The position numbers were made by a program, and so were the translations under genes. From Paracoccus pantotrophus (GTDB lineage: Bacteria > Pseudomonadota > Alphaproteobacteria > Rhodobacterales > Rhodobacteraceae), in NCBI RefSeq assembly GCF_008824185.1, contig NZ_CP044426.1, positions 938,501-1,002,500 of the forward strand: 64,000 bases of DNA, in the 5' to 3' direction. This document shows positions 51,281-60,320 of this stretch, piece by piece; positions within the stretch are counted from its first letter, which is position 1; each line of letters starts with the position of its first letter. Under the pieces are notes generated by a model. That model was not told the DNA's origin. It searched no databases and saw only the letters and a program-made list of their open reading frames with translations.

Positions 51281-51763
51281 TCAATCCGTACCACGCAGGT
51301 CAATCGTCATGAAGACGCTGTTCGGATCGGGCCGGTATTCGCCAAAGGGCGGGCATTCCACGAAACCCGCCCGCGCATAAAGCCCGCGTGCAGCGATGAA
51401 GGTGGGCTGCACCCCGGTTTCCAGGCTCAGCCGCGCCATGCCCTCGGACCGGGCATGGTCGACCAGCGCCTGAAGCATGCGGTGCGAATGGCCGCGGCCG
51501 CGCGCCTCGGCCAGCACATGCATCGACTTGATCTCGCCATGATCCGGGGCGATGAGCTTGACCGCGCCCATGGCCAGGGCCACGCCGCTCTCGCGCAGCA
51601 CGAAAAAGGCGATCTCGGGGCCCTCCAGCGCCGCACGCGGCAGCATGTGGATCGATTCCGGCGGCGTGTCGGCATGCATGTCGGCGGTGTGGCGCTGAAA
51701 CAGCAGCGCCAGATCCTCGCCCAGGGGGCTTTCCCGCCCGATCACCAGATCCCCGCCATCCAT
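51281..51763 (-). CDS. GNAT-family N-acetyltransferase
   Basis: A 160-residue acetyl-CoA-dependent acetyltransferase. The core has AFFVLRESGVALAMGAVKLI, then the acetyl-CoA pyrophosphate loop as EIKSMHVLAEARGRGHSHRM (Q/R-x-x-G-x-G/A variant RGRGHS), LSLETGVQPTFIAARGLYAR and AGFVECPPFGEY. Most like the small PhnO/YafP-type group; the substrate is unknown. I start at the ATG at 51761-51763 with AAAGGGA upstream; the open frame continues far beyond but without homology. Confidence 0.88.
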   Translation of the reverse strand: MDGGDLVIGRESPLGEDLALLFQRHTADMHADTPPESIHMLPRAALEGPEIAFFVLRESGVALAMGAVKLIAPDHGEIKSMHVLAEARGRGHSHRMLQALVDHARSEGMARLSLETGVQPTFIAARGLYARAGFVECPPFGEYRPDPNSVFMTIDLRGTD

Positions 51764-52040
51764 CGCGCCATCCCTTTGCTGCTGCGCACCGGACCCTAGC
51801 AGCGGCCGGCGCGATTGCGAAGCCCCGCGCGGCCCGGCGGCATGAAAAATAAGGAAGAATACGCGCGCCAGCCCCTTGCGGCCCGGACGCTTTCCGCGCC
51901 GGGCCGGCGGCAGGGGAACAGCGGTCCGCCGCCCGGCCAGCCTTGGGAAAACATTCGCCGCCCGCCGGGGCGGCCGGGGCCCGCCCGGCTTGCCCGGCCC
52001 CGGCCCGCCCGCTACCTCTGGCGCGGAAACGGAGGCGCCC

Positions 52041-53141
52041 ATGTCCATCGTCATCGAGCACATGACCAAGAGCTTCGACGGCACCGCGGTGCTGCGCGGC
52101 ATCGACCTGACCATCGAATCGGGCGAGCTGGTGGCGCTGCTCGGCCCTTCGGGCTCGGGCAAGACCACGCTGCTGAAGATCATCGCCGGGCTGGAATGGC
52201 CGAATTCGGGCGGGCTGGTGGTGCATGGCGCGGACTGGCTGCACCTGGCGGCGCAGGACCGCCGCATCGGCTTCGTCTTTCAGCATTACGCGCTGTTTCC
52301 GCATATGAGCGTGCGCGACAACATCGCCTTCGGCCTGACCGTGCGGCCGCGCGCGCAGCGGCCGGGCAAGGCGGTGATCGCGGCCAAGGTGGATCAGCTG
52401 CTGGAGTTCCTGCAGATCGCGCATCTGGGCGACCGCTACCCGGCGCAGCTTTCGGGCGGGCAGCGGCAGCGGGTGGCGCTGGGGCGCGCGCTGGCCATCG
52501 AGCCCACGGTGCTGCTGCTGGACGAGCCCTTCGGCGCGCTGGACGCCGCCGTGCGCCGCGACCTGCGCGCCTGGCTGCGCCAGGTGCATGACGAGACCGG
52601 CTCGACCACGATCTTCGTCACCCATGACCAGGAGGAAGCCTTCGAACTGGCCGACCGCGTGGTGGTGATGGGCGAGGGCCGGATCGAGCAGATCGGCAAT
52701 GCCGACCAGATCCACGACCACCCCGCCAGCCCCTTCGTCGCCCGCTTCATGGGCGCGACCATCGAATTGCCGGTGGTGCTGCAGGCCGGCCGGGCCGAGG
52801 CGCAGGGGCTGGATAGCAGCCGCCTGCCGCGCCGCGCCCTGCCCGATGGGCCGGCCACGCTGTTCCTGCGCCCAGCCGACGTGACGCCCCTGGCCGATCC
52901 CGCCGGGCGCTGGCAGATCACGCATCGCACCAGCAACGGCGCCCTGCTGCGGCTGGAGCTGACCGACGGCACCGGCCAGTTCGGCATCGACCTGCCCCGC
53001 CGCGCGCCCGAGGCGCAGGGGCTGATCGCCGGCACCCGCGTCAACCTGCGCCCCGAGGCGGGCACGATCTTTCCCGGCCCGCGCGCCCTGGCTCCCCAGG
53101 CGGCCGCCACCGCATTCCCCCGCAAGGAGAAAAGCCTATGA
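52041..53141 (+). CDS. cysA: Sulfate/thiosulfate ABC importer, ATP-binding subunit
   Basis: A 366-residue ATPase with Walker A GPSGSGKTT (34-42), Q-loop FVFQHYALFPHMSVRDNIAF, signature LSGGQRQRVALGRAL, Walker B VLLLDEPFGALD and the switch histidine in FVTHDQEEAFELADRV. The C-terminal regulatory (TOBE-like) domain of about 110 residues is present. GGAGG precedes ATG 52041. Unusually it is first in the operon, ahead of the binding protein; cysP starts within its last codons (4-base overlap). Confidence 0.94.
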   Translation: MSIVIEHMTKSFDGTAVLRGIDLTIESGELVALLGPSGSGKTTLLKIIAGLEWPNSGGLVVHGADWLHLAAQDRRIGFVFQHYALFPHMSVRDNIAFGLTVRPRAQRPGKAVIAAKVDQLLEFLQIAHLGDRYPAQLSGGQRQRVALGRALAIEPTVLLLDEPFGALDAAVRRDLRAWLRQVHDETGSTTIFVTHDQEEAFELADRVVVMGEGRIEQIGNADQIHDHPASPFVARFMGATIELPVVLQAGRAEAQGLDSSRLPRRALPDGPATLFLRPADVTPLADPAGRWQITHRTSNGALLRLELTDGTGQFGIDLPRRAPEAQGLIAGTRVNLRPEAGTIFPGPRALAPQAAATAFPRKEKSL

Positions 53142-54136
53142 CGATCCGCAAGCTTCATGTCGCCGCGCTGGCGCTTTTGCTGGGCACCACCCCGGCGCTG
53201 GCCCAGGACAAGATCCTGAATGTCAGCTATGACATCGCCCGCGAGCTGTTCGAGGCGCTGAACCCCGAATTCCAGGCGCATTGGAAGGACAAGACCGGCC
53301 GCGATGTGACCATCGACCAAAGCCATGGCGGCTCGTCGAAACAGGCGCGCGCCATCCTCGAGGGGCTGCCGGCCGATGTCGTCACCTTCAACCAGGAAAC
53401 CGACGTGGACGTACTGGCGCAGAACGGCCTGGTGGCCGAGAACTGGCGCGAGGCGCTGCCGAACGGCGCCTCGCCCTATTTCTCGCTGCCCGCCTTCCTG
53501 GTGCGCGAGGGCAATCCCAAGGGCATCAAGGACTGGTCGGACCTGGCGCGCGACGACGTGCAGGCGGTGTTCCCCAATCCCAAGACCAGCGGCAACGGAC
53601 GCTATACCTATCTGGCCGCCTATGCCTATGCCCTGACGCAAGAGGGCGGCACGCCCGAAAAGGCGCAGGAATTCGTGGGCAAGATCTTTGCCAATGTGCC
53701 GGTCTTCGACACCGGCGGCCGCGCCGCCACCCAGACCTTCGCCGAGCGCAACATCGGCGACGTGCTGATCACCTTCGAGGCCGAGACCAAGGGCATCGCC
53801 AAGCAATACGAGCCCCAGGGCCTCGAGGCCGTGACCCCGGCGACCAGCCTTTTCGCCGCCTTCCCGGTCGCCGTGGTGGCCGAGAACGCCGAAAAGAACG
53901 GTTCGGCCGAGGTCGCGACGGAATATCTCAACTGGCTCTACTCGCCCGAGGCGCAGGAGACGCTGGCCGAGAACCACTATCGCACCACCGACGAGGCGGT
54001 GACGGCGAAATACGCCGGCGAGTTCCCCGAGGTGAAGCTCTTGACCGTGGACGAGGTCTTTGGCGGCTGGCAGAAGGTGCAGGAAGAGCACCTGGCCGAG
54101 GGCGGCATCCTCGACAAGGTCTTCGTCAACCAATGA
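53138..54136 (+). CDS. cysP: Sulfate/thiosulfate-binding periplasmic protein
   Basis: A 332-residue periplasmic binding protein with a Sec signal (LHVAALALLLGTTPALA, then QDKIL). Family motifs: NVSYDIARELFEALNPEF, DQSHGGSSKQARAILEGLPA, ADVVTFNQETDVDVLA, FPNPKTSGNGRYTYLAAYAY and the C-terminal FPEVKLLTVDEVFGGW. The SHGGSSKQ loop contacts the sulfate dianion in homologues. Whether sulfate or thiosulfate is preferred cannot be read from the sequence. Confidence 0.94.
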   Translation: MTIRKLHVAALALLLGTTPALAQDKILNVSYDIARELFEALNPEFQAHWKDKTGRDVTIDQSHGGSSKQARAILEGLPADVVTFNQETDVDVLAQNGLVAENWREALPNGASPYFSLPAFLVREGNPKGIKDWSDLARDDVQAVFPNPKTSGNGRYTYLAAYAYALTQEGGTPEKAQEFVGKIFANVPVFDTGGRAATQTFAERNIGDVLITFEAETKGIAKQYEPQGLEAVTPATSLFAAFPVAVVAENAEKNGSAEVATEYLNWLYSPEAQETLAENHYRTTDEAVTAKYAGEFPEVKLLTVDEVFGGWQKVQEEHLAEGGILDKVFVNQ

Positions 54137-54978
54137 GCGCCGCCGCCGCGCCCATCCGCGCGAAACGCGTCTTGCCGGGGTTCTCGCTGAGCCTCGGCAC
54201 GACGCTGCTTTACGTCGCGCTGGTGATCCTGATCCCGGTGGTGGCGCTGGTGCTGAAGGGGGCCGAGATCGGGCCGGCGCGGTTCTGGGCCATCGTCACC
54301 GCGCCGCGCACGCTGGCGGCGCTGCGGGTGACGCTGACCGCCGCCGCCGCGGCCACCGTCTTCAACGCCTTCTACGGCCTGCTGATGGCCTGGGTGCTGA
54401 CGCGCTACGACTTTCCCGGCAAGCGCATCCTGGATGCATTGATGGACATCCCCTTCGCCCTGCCGACCGCGGTCGCAGGCATCTCGCTGACCGCGCTCTA
54501 TTCGGCGAACGGCTGGTTCGGCGCGCCGCTGACCGGCGCCGGCATCGAGTTGGTCTATACGCTGGGCGGCGTGATCCTGGCGATGACCTTCACCTCGATC
54601 CCCTTCGTGGTGCGCGCCATCCAGCCGGTGCTGGAGGATCTGGACCCGGCGCTGGAACAGGCGGCGATGACGCTGGGCGCCCGGCCCTTTGCCATCTTCC
54701 GCCGCGTGGTGCTGCCGGCGATCCTGCCCGCGTGGCTGGCAGGCTCGACCGTGGCCTTCGCCCGATCCCTGGGCGAGTTCGGCGCGGTGGTCTTCATCGC
54801 CGGCAACCTGCCCTTCAAGACCGAGATCGCGGCGCTGCTGGCCTTCATCCGGCTGGAGGAATACGACTACCAGGGCGCCGCCGCCATCGCGCTGGTGCTG
54901 CTGATGTTCGCGCTGGTCCTGCTGGCGGTCTCGAACCTGATCCAGTTCCGCGCCGCCCGCCACCTGGAGGCCCGGTGA
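54133..54978 (+). CDS. cysT: Sulfate/thiosulfate ABC importer permease CysT (CysU)
   Basis: A 281-residue membrane protein with six predicted helices; starts with a Pro/Arg-containing tail, then LYVALVILIPVVALVLKGAE. The coupling EAA loop reads LEQAAMTLGARPFAIFRRVV followed by LPAILPAWLAGSTVAFARSL and GEFGAVVFIAGNLP, typical of CysT. ATG 54133 overlaps the cysP stop by 4 bases; the longer frame upstream is a cysP shadow. It forms the translocation path with CysW. Confidence 0.94.
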   Translation: MSAAAAPIRAKRVLPGFSLSLGTTLLYVALVILIPVVALVLKGAEIGPARFWAIVTAPRTLAALRVTLTAAAAATVFNAFYGLLMAWVLTRYDFPGKRILDALMDIPFALPTAVAGISLTALYSANGWFGAPLTGAGIELVYTLGGVILAMTFTSIPFVVRAIQPVLEDLDPALEQAAMTLGARPFAIFRRVVLPAILPAWLAGSTVAFARSLGEFGAVVFIAGNLPFKTEIAALLAFIRLEEYDYQGAAAIALVLLMFALVLLAVSNLIQFRAARHLEAR

Positions 54979-55802
54979 TGACCACCGTCGCGCTGACCCA
55001 CGCTCCCGGCCAGAGCCGCGCGGTGCCGCGGCTGCTGATCGCCCTCGCCTTCGCGCTGACCGCGATCTTCGTCGTGGCGCCCCTGGCCTTTATCTTCTGG
55101 CGCGCCTTCGCCGAGGGCTGGGCGGTCTATCTGGCAAACATCGCCGACCCGCTGGTCCTGCATGCGATCTGGCTGACGGCGCTGGTCGCGGTGATCGTGG
55201 TTCCGGTCAACATCGCCTTTGGCATCGCCGCCGCCTGGGCCATCGCCCGCTTCCGCTTTCCGGGGCGCAAGCTGTTGATGGTGCTGATCGAGATCCCCTT
55301 CTCGATCTCGCCGATCATCGCCGGCATCTGCTACCTGCTGCTTTACGGCCGGCAGGGCCTCTTGGGCCCCTGGCTGGCCGCGCATGACCTGAAGGTGATG
55401 TTCGCCCTGCCCGGCATCGTGCTGGTCACCATGTTCGTCACCGCCCCCTTCGTGGTGCGCGAGGTGCTGCCGCTGATGCAGGCGCAAGGCTCGGAACAGG
55501 AACAGGCGGCGGTCACGCTGGGCGCACGCGGCTGGCAGGTGTTTTCCCGCGTCACCCTGCCCAATATCCGCTGGGCGCTGCTTTACGGCGCCGTGCTGTG
55601 CACGGCCCGCGCGGTGGGCGAGTTCGGCGGCGTCTCGGTCGTTTCCGGCTCGATCCGCGGCCAGACCAACACCCTGCCCCTGCAGATCGAGCTGATGTTC
55701 AACGACCTCAACACCACCGGCGCCTTTGCCGCCGCCTCGACCCTGACCGTCATCGCGCTGGTGGTGCTGGTCGTCAAGGCGGCGCTGGAAAGCCGCAGAT
55801 GA
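54978..55802 (+). CDS. cysW: Sulfate/thiosulfate ABC importer permease CysW
   Basis: A 274-residue six-helix permease. Diagnostic segments are LLIALAFALTAIFVVAPLAF, the CysW-type NIAFGIAAAWAIARFRFPGR, IEIPFSISPIIAGICYLLLY, the EAA loop EQEQAAVTLGARGWQVFSRV and AVGEFGGVSVVSGSIRGQTN. The ATG overlaps the cysT stop (TGATG). Last gene of cysA-cysP-cysT-cysW. Confidence 0.94.
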   Translation: MTTVALTHAPGQSRAVPRLLIALAFALTAIFVVAPLAFIFWRAFAEGWAVYLANIADPLVLHAIWLTALVAVIVVPVNIAFGIAAAWAIARFRFPGRKLLMVLIEIPFSISPIIAGICYLLLYGRQGLLGPWLAAHDLKVMFALPGIVLVTMFVTAPFVVREVLPLMQAQGSEQEQAAVTLGARGWQVFSRVTLPNIRWALLYGAVLCTARAVGEFGGVSVVSGSIRGQTNTLPLQIELMFNDLNTTGAFAAASTLTVIALVVLVVKAALESRR

Positions 55803-55864
55803 CAGCCCGTAACTGGCGGGAATGTCAGTGGACTTGACCCGCCAGCCCGCCTAGGCTGCAGCCC

Positions 55865-56608
55865 ATGGACGCCGCGATCAAGGACCAGAAACAACCCTGC
55901 CCCGAACTGCCGAAGCCCCGCAGCTTCTGGCAGCGCATCGCCGACCGGCTGGCGGCGATCGTCGGCGCGCGCCGCCCGGCCACCCCGCCCGAGAGATCGG
56001 TGGCCTTCACCATCGCCGTGATCGCGCTGGGGGCCAAGCTCGCCAAGGCCGACGGCGCCGTGGCCCGCTCCGAGGTGGCGGCCTTTCGCCGCGTCTTCAT
56101 CATCCCGCGATCCGAGGAAAAGAACGCCGCCCGCGTCTTCGACCTGGCGCGCCAGGATGTCGCCGGCTTCGACGCCTGGGCCCGGCGCATCGCCCGCATG
56201 TTCCCGCCGGGCGACCCGGTCCTGGCCGATGTGATCGAGGGGCTGTTCATCATCGCCGTCGCCGACAGCGACCTGCATGAGGCCGAGATCGTCTTCATCG
56301 ACGAGGTGGCGCGCATCTTCGGCCTGCCCGCCGCGCAGGTGGCGGCGATCCGCGCCCGCCACGACCGCCGGCAGGGCTGCCCCTCATGCGAGGTTCTGGG
56401 CGTGACCCCCGACACGCCCTTGCCCGAGGTGCGCCGGCGCTGGCGCGAACTGGTGCGCGAAAGCCATCCCGACCGCGCCCTGGCCCGCGGCCTGCCGCCC
56501 GAGGCGATCCGCCTGGCCGAGGCCCGCACCCGCGCGCTGAACGAGGCATGGGAAAACTTCCGCAACATGCACCCGAAGGGCTGCGCCGGCCCCAGCCTGT
56601 CGGCCTAG
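55865..56608 (+). CDS. TerB plus J-domain co-chaperone (DjlA-like without membrane anchor)
   Basis: A 247-residue protein. Residues about 45-165 form a TerB-like helical domain (AFTIAVIALGAKLAKADGAV, FIIAVADSDLHEAEIVFIDE); residues about 178-240 are a J domain (SCEVLGVTPDTPLPEVRRRW) with the essential H-P-D in ESHPDRALARG, which stimulates DnaK ATPase. Escherichia coli DjlA has the same order but with an N-terminal transmembrane helix, which is missing here. The role is probably as a specialised DnaK partner; clients are unknown. Confidence 0.85.
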   Translation: MDAAIKDQKQPCPELPKPRSFWQRIADRLAAIVGARRPATPPERSVAFTIAVIALGAKLAKADGAVARSEVAAFRRVFIIPRSEEKNAARVFDLARQDVAGFDAWARRIARMFPPGDPVLADVIEGLFIIAVADSDLHEAEIVFIDEVARIFGLPAAQVAAIRARHDRRQGCPSCEVLGVTPDTPLPEVRRRWRELVRESHPDRALARGLPPEAIRLAEARTRALNEAWENFRNMHPKGCAGPSLSA

Positions 56609-56620
56609 GGACAAGGCATT

Positions 56621-56657
56621 GGCCGGGGTGCGCGCATGGCCTGCGCGCACCCCGGCC
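56621..56657. terminator. Bidirectional terminator hairpin
   Basis: A perfect 15-bp inverted repeat, GGCCGGGGTGCGCGC (56621-56635) and GCGCGCACCCCGGCC (56643-56657), with a 7-base loop, exactly between the convergent J-domain gene and dppF. No T run, but stem strength and position favour a shared terminator. Confidence 0.7.
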
Positions 56658-56665
56658 CAGTCGCC

Positions 56666-57505
56666 TCAGGCATGCGCAGCGCGCAGCGCCTTGCGACGCG
56701 CCACGCGCTCGCGGATCGCCTCGATATCGGTGACCGGGGTCGCGGCAAAGAGTTCGCGCGTATAGGGGTGCCTGGGATCTGCGAAGACCTCGTCGCGGCT
56801 GCCCTGCTCGACCGCCTCGCCCTTGTGCATCACCAGCACGTCGTCGGCGATGTAGCGCACCACCGACAGGTCGTGGCTGATGAACACATAGGCCAGGTTG
56901 AACTCCTCCTGCAAGTCGGCCAGCAGGTTCAGCACCTGCGCCTGCACCGACAGGTCCAGCGCCGAGACCGGCTCGTCCAGCACCAGCAGCGTCGGGTTCA
57001 GCATCAAGGCGCGGGCAATGGCGATGCGCTGGCGCTGCCCGCCCGAGAACATGTGCGGATAGCGGTTGAACACTTCGGGCGGCAGGCCGACCTTGGCCAG
57101 CATCTCCTCGGCGCGGCGGCGGCGCTCGGCGGCGGGGGTATCGGTGTTCAGAAGCAGGGGCTCCATCAGCACGTCGCCGATCTTCTGGCGCGGGTTCAGG
57201 CTGCCATAGGGGTTCTGGAACACCATCTGCACCTTAGAGCGCATCTCGCGCGTCAGCCGCGCCTTGCCGATGTCCACGGGCTTGCCGTCGATCATGAGCT
57301 CGCCGCCCGAGGCCGGATCGATCAGCGCGATGATCCGCGCCAGCGTCGACTTGCCCGAGCCGGATTCGCCGACGATGGCCAGCGTCTTGCCGCGATCGAC
57401 CGAAAAGCTGATGCCCTTGACCGCGCGCACCGTCTTGGCGGCGCGGGTCAACGATCCGGGAACGTGATAGTCGCGGATCAGGTTGCGGCCTTCGACGACA
57501 CTCAT
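56666..57505 (-). CDS. dppF: Peptide ABC importer ATP-binding subunit (DppF/OppF type)
   Basis: A 279-residue ATPase: Walker A GESGSGKSTLARI, Q-loop MVFQNPYGSLNPRQKIGD, signature FSGGQRQRIAIARALML, Walker B LLVLDEPVSALD, switch FISHDLSVVRYIADDVLVMH, and the OppF C-terminal zone HPYTRELFAATP. It is somewhat shorter than average because the terminal cluster-binding cysteines of some family members are lacking. Last gene of dppA-dppB-dppC-dppD-dppF; starts 4 bases inside dppD. Confidence 0.93.
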   Translation of the reverse strand: MSVVEGRNLIRDYHVPGSLTRAAKTVRAVKGISFSVDRGKTLAIVGESGSGKSTLARIIALIDPASGGELMIDGKPVDIGKARLTREMRSKVQMVFQNPYGSLNPRQKIGDVLMEPLLLNTDTPAAERRRRAEEMLAKVGLPPEVFNRYPHMFSGGQRQRIAIARALMLNPTLLVLDEPVSALDLSVQAQVLNLLADLQEEFNLAYVFISHDLSVVRYIADDVLVMHKGEAVEQGSRDEVFADPRHPYTRELFAATPVTDIEAIRERVARRKALRAAHA

Positions 57506-58338
57506 TGCGGGGCCTCCTCAAGGAAGCTGCCGACGGTGGGCAGCCGGTCGCCCGTCGCATTCTCGGGCAGGGCCGAGAGCAGCGCGCGGGTATAGGGATG
57601 CGAAGGCGCCTCGAACAGCGTCAGCACCTCGGCCTCTTCCATCTTCTTGCCCTTGTATTGCACCTGGACGCGGTCGGCTGTCTCGGCCACCACGCCCATG
57701 TCGTGGGTGATCAGGATCAGCGCCATGCCCGTCTGTTCCTGCAACTGCATCAGCAGATCCAGGATCTGCTTCTGGATGGTCACGTCCAGCGCCGTCGTCG
57801 GCTCGTCCGCGATCAAGAGGCGCGGCCCGGTGGCGATGGCCATGGCGATCATCACCCGCTGGCACTGGCCGCCCGACATCTGGTGCGGATAGCTGCGCAG
57901 CTTTTCCTCGGGCTCGGGGATGCCGACCTGGCGGAACAGTTCCAGTGCCCTGGCCCGCGCCGCGCGTTTCGACAACCCCGCGTTGAAGCGCAGCACTTCC
58001 TCGATCTGGTAGCCGGTGGTGAAGCTGGGGTTCAGCGAGGCGATGGGTTCCTGGAAGATCATGGTGATCTCGCGCCCGATGATGCGGCGGCGCTGGCGCG
58101 GGGTCATGCGCAGCAGGTCTTGCCCGTCGAAGCTCATCTCGTCGGCGGTGACGGTGGCGGTATCGGGCAAAAGCCCCATCGCCGCCAGCATCGACACCGA
58201 CTTGCCCGAGCCCGATTCCCCGACGATGGCCAGCACCTCGCCCTTGTCCACGGTCACGTCGATGCCGTCCACGGCGGTGAAGCTGCCGGTCGAGGTAGCA
58301 AAGCGCACGGTCAGGTTGCGGATTGTCAGCAAGGCCAT
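57502..58338 (-). CDS. dppD: Peptide ABC importer ATP-binding subunit (DppD/OppD type)
   Basis: A 278-residue ATPase: Walker A GESGSGKSVSMLAAMGLL, Q-loop MIFQEPIASLNPSFTTGYQI, signature MSGGQCQRVMIAMAIA (Cys replaces the usual Gln/Arg-flanking residue), Walker B LLIADEPTTALDVTIQKQIL, switch LITHDMGVVAETADRVQV and the OppD tail HPYTRALLSALP. Three bases separate it from dppC. Confidence 0.93.
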   Translation of the reverse strand: MALLTIRNLTVRFATSTGSFTAVDGIDVTVDKGEVLAIVGESGSGKSVSMLAAMGLLPDTATVTADEMSFDGQDLLRMTPRQRRRIIGREITMIFQEPIASLNPSFTTGYQIEEVLRFNAGLSKRAARARALELFRQVGIPEPEEKLRSYPHQMSGGQCQRVMIAMAIATGPRLLIADEPTTALDVTIQKQILDLLMQLQEQTGMALILITHDMGVVAETADRVQVQYKGKKMEEAEVLTLFEAPSHPYTRALLSALPENATGDRLPTVGSFLEEAPQ

Positions 58339-58341
58339 GGC

Positions 58342-59244
58342 TCAGCTCCGCTTCAGTTTCGGGTCGAGCGCGTCGCGCAGCCCGTCGCCCATCAGGTTGA
58401 TCGCCAGCACCGAGACCAGGATGGCGAGGCCGGGGAAGGTGACCACCCACCAGGCGCGCAGGATGAACTCGCGCGCCTCGGCCAGCATGGTGCCCCATTC
58501 CGAGGCCGGCGGCTGCGCCCCCATGCCGAGGAAGCCGAGCGCGGCGGAGTCGAGCACCGCCGAGGAGAAGCTCAGCGTTGCCTGCACGATCAGGGGCGCC
58601 AGGCAATTGGGCAGGATGGTCTTGAACATCAGCCGCAGGTTGCCCGCGCCCGCCACCTTGGCGGCGGTGACATATTCGCGTGCCTTTTCCCCCATCACCG
58701 CGGCGCGGGTCAGGCGGGCGAAATGCGGCTGGTAGACGATGGCGATGGCGATCATCGCATTGGTCAGCCCCGGCCCCAGCACCGCGACCAGCACCAGCGC
58801 CAGCAGCAGCGAGGGAAAGGCCAGCACCACGTCCATGACCCGCATGATGACGGTGTCCACCCAGCCGCCGAAAAAGCCGGCGACCAGCCCGATGATGATG
58901 CCGCCGGTGAGCGCGATGGCGACGACGACAATGCCGATGAACAGCGAATATTGCGCGCCGTGGATCAGCCGCGACAGCATGTCCCGGCCCACCGCATCGG
59001 TGCCCAAGAGGAAGCCCGCGCGCCCGCCATCCTGCCAGATCGGAGGCACCAAGAGCGCGTCGCGATATTGCTGCGTCGGGTCATGCGGCGCGATCAGCGG
59101 TGCGAAGATCGCCGTCAGCACCAGCAGGATAAAGACCACGAGCCCGATCACCGCGCCGCGGTTCTGGCTGAAATAGAACCAGAACTCGCGCAGCATCCGG
59201 CGGCGGATGGCCGCGTCCGAAATCTTGACGGTGGTATCGGTCAT
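58342..59244 (-). CDS. dppC: Peptide ABC importer permease (DppC/OppC type)
   Basis: A 300-residue membrane protein with the OppC N-terminal domain (RMLREFWFYFSQNRGAVIGL), HDPTQQYRDALL, GTDAVGRDMLSRLIHGAQYS, and the EAA loop REYVTAAKVAGAGNLRLMFK with LPNCLAPLIVQATLSFSSAV. About six helices. The ATG overlaps the dppB stop by 4 bases. Confidence 0.93.
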   Translation of the reverse strand: MTDTTVKISDAAIRRRMLREFWFYFSQNRGAVIGLVVFILLVLTAIFAPLIAPHDPTQQYRDALLVPPIWQDGGRAGFLLGTDAVGRDMLSRLIHGAQYSLFIGIVVVAIALTGGIIIGLVAGFFGGWVDTVIMRVMDVVLAFPSLLLALVLVAVLGPGLTNAMIAIAIVYQPHFARLTRAAVMGEKAREYVTAAKVAGAGNLRLMFKTILPNCLAPLIVQATLSFSSAVLDSAALGFLGMGAQPPASEWGTMLAEAREFILRAWWVVTFPGLAILVSVLAINLMGDGLRDALDPKLKRS

Positions 59245-60248
59245 TTGTGCCGGATCCTCGGGTTGATGAGACCATAGGTCAGGTCAACGATCAGGTTCAC
59301 GATCATCACGATGGCGGCGATCAGGAGCAGGCCCGACTGCACCACCGGATAGTCGCGGCGGCTGATGGAATCGATCATCCACTTGCCGATGCCCGGCCAG
59401 GAAAAGATCGTCTCGGTCAGAATGGCGCCGGCCATCAGCACGCCGACCTGCAAGCCGATGGTGGTGATGACCGGGATCATGGCATTGCGCAGCGCATGGA
59501 CGCCGATCACCCGGCGCGACGACAGGCCCTTGGCGCGGGCGGTGCGCACGTAATCCTCGCCCATCACCTCCAGCATGGCGGATCGGGTCTGGCGCGCGAT
59601 CACCGCCAGCGGGATGGTCGCCAGCACGATCGAGGGCAGGATCAGGTGGCTCAGCGCCGAGGCGAAGGCGCCCTTCTGCCCCGAGAGCAGGCTGTCGACC
59701 AGCATGAAGCCCGTCACCTGCGGAAAGAAATACATCAGCGAGATGCGGCCCGAGACCGGAGTCCAGCCCAGCACGCCCGAAAACAGGATGATGAGCAAAA
59801 GCCCCCACCAGAAGATCGGCATCGAAAACCCGACCAGCGCCGCGGTCATCGATATCTGGTCGAACCAGCTGCCGCGCTTGATCGCCGCGATCACGCCCAC
59901 CGGCACGCCGATCACCGTGGCGATGATGATGGCCACCAGCGCCAGCTCGACCGTGGCCGGAAACAGCGCCAGGAACTCGGTCAGCACCGGCTTTTTCGTC
60001 ACCAGCGAATTGCCCAGGTCGCCCTGGAGCAGGTTGCCGAGATAATGCAGATATTGCTGCCAGACCGGCTTGTCATAGCCAAGCTGCGCCGCGATCTGGG
60101 CGTAACGCTCGGGCGAGACGCCGCGCTCGCCGGCCATCAACAGCACCGGGTCGCCGGGCAGCAGCCGGATGAAGCCAAAGGCCACCAGCGTGATCCCGAT
60201 CATCGTCGGAACCAGGTAAAGCAGTTTCTTGAGGATGAATCTGAGCAT
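59241..60248 (-). CDS. dppB: Peptide ABC importer permease (DppB/OppB type)
   Basis: A 335-residue six-helix permease: LRFILKKLLYLVPTMIGITL, FIRLLPGDPVLLMAGERG, LGNSLVTKKPVLTEFLALFP, the EAA loop DYVRTARAKGLSSRRVIGVH and the C-terminal FSWPGIGKWMIDSISRRDYP. It is separated from dppA by 72 bases that contain a strong hairpin. Confidence 0.93.
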   Translation of the reverse strand: MLRFILKKLLYLVPTMIGITLVAFGFIRLLPGDPVLLMAGERGVSPERYAQIAAQLGYDKPVWQQYLHYLGNLLQGDLGNSLVTKKPVLTEFLALFPATVELALVAIIIATVIGVPVGVIAAIKRGSWFDQISMTAALVGFSMPIFWWGLLLIILFSGVLGWTPVSGRISLMYFFPQVTGFMLVDSLLSGQKGAFASALSHLILPSIVLATIPLAVIARQTRSAMLEVMGEDYVRTARAKGLSSRRVIGVHALRNAMIPVITTIGLQVGVLMAGAILTETIFSWPGIGKWMIDSISRRDYPVVQSGLLLIAAIVMIVNLIVDLTYGLINPRIRHK

Positions 60249-60264
60249 CGAACCCTAACCTAAG

Positions 60265-60294
60265 GGCCGTGCAAGGAGGTTTCCCTGCACGGCC
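60265..60294 (-). promoter_or_regulatory. Intercistronic hairpin between dppA and dppB
   Basis: GGCCGTGCA (60265-60273) and TGCACGGCC (60286-60294) form a perfect 9-bp stem with a 12-base loop. Such hairpins after a binding-protein gene often protect its mRNA or partly terminate, raising its level over the permease genes; that role is inferred. Confidence 0.6.
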
Positions 60295-60320
60295 GCGAGA
60301 GTTTCAATCCGGGCGCGACC

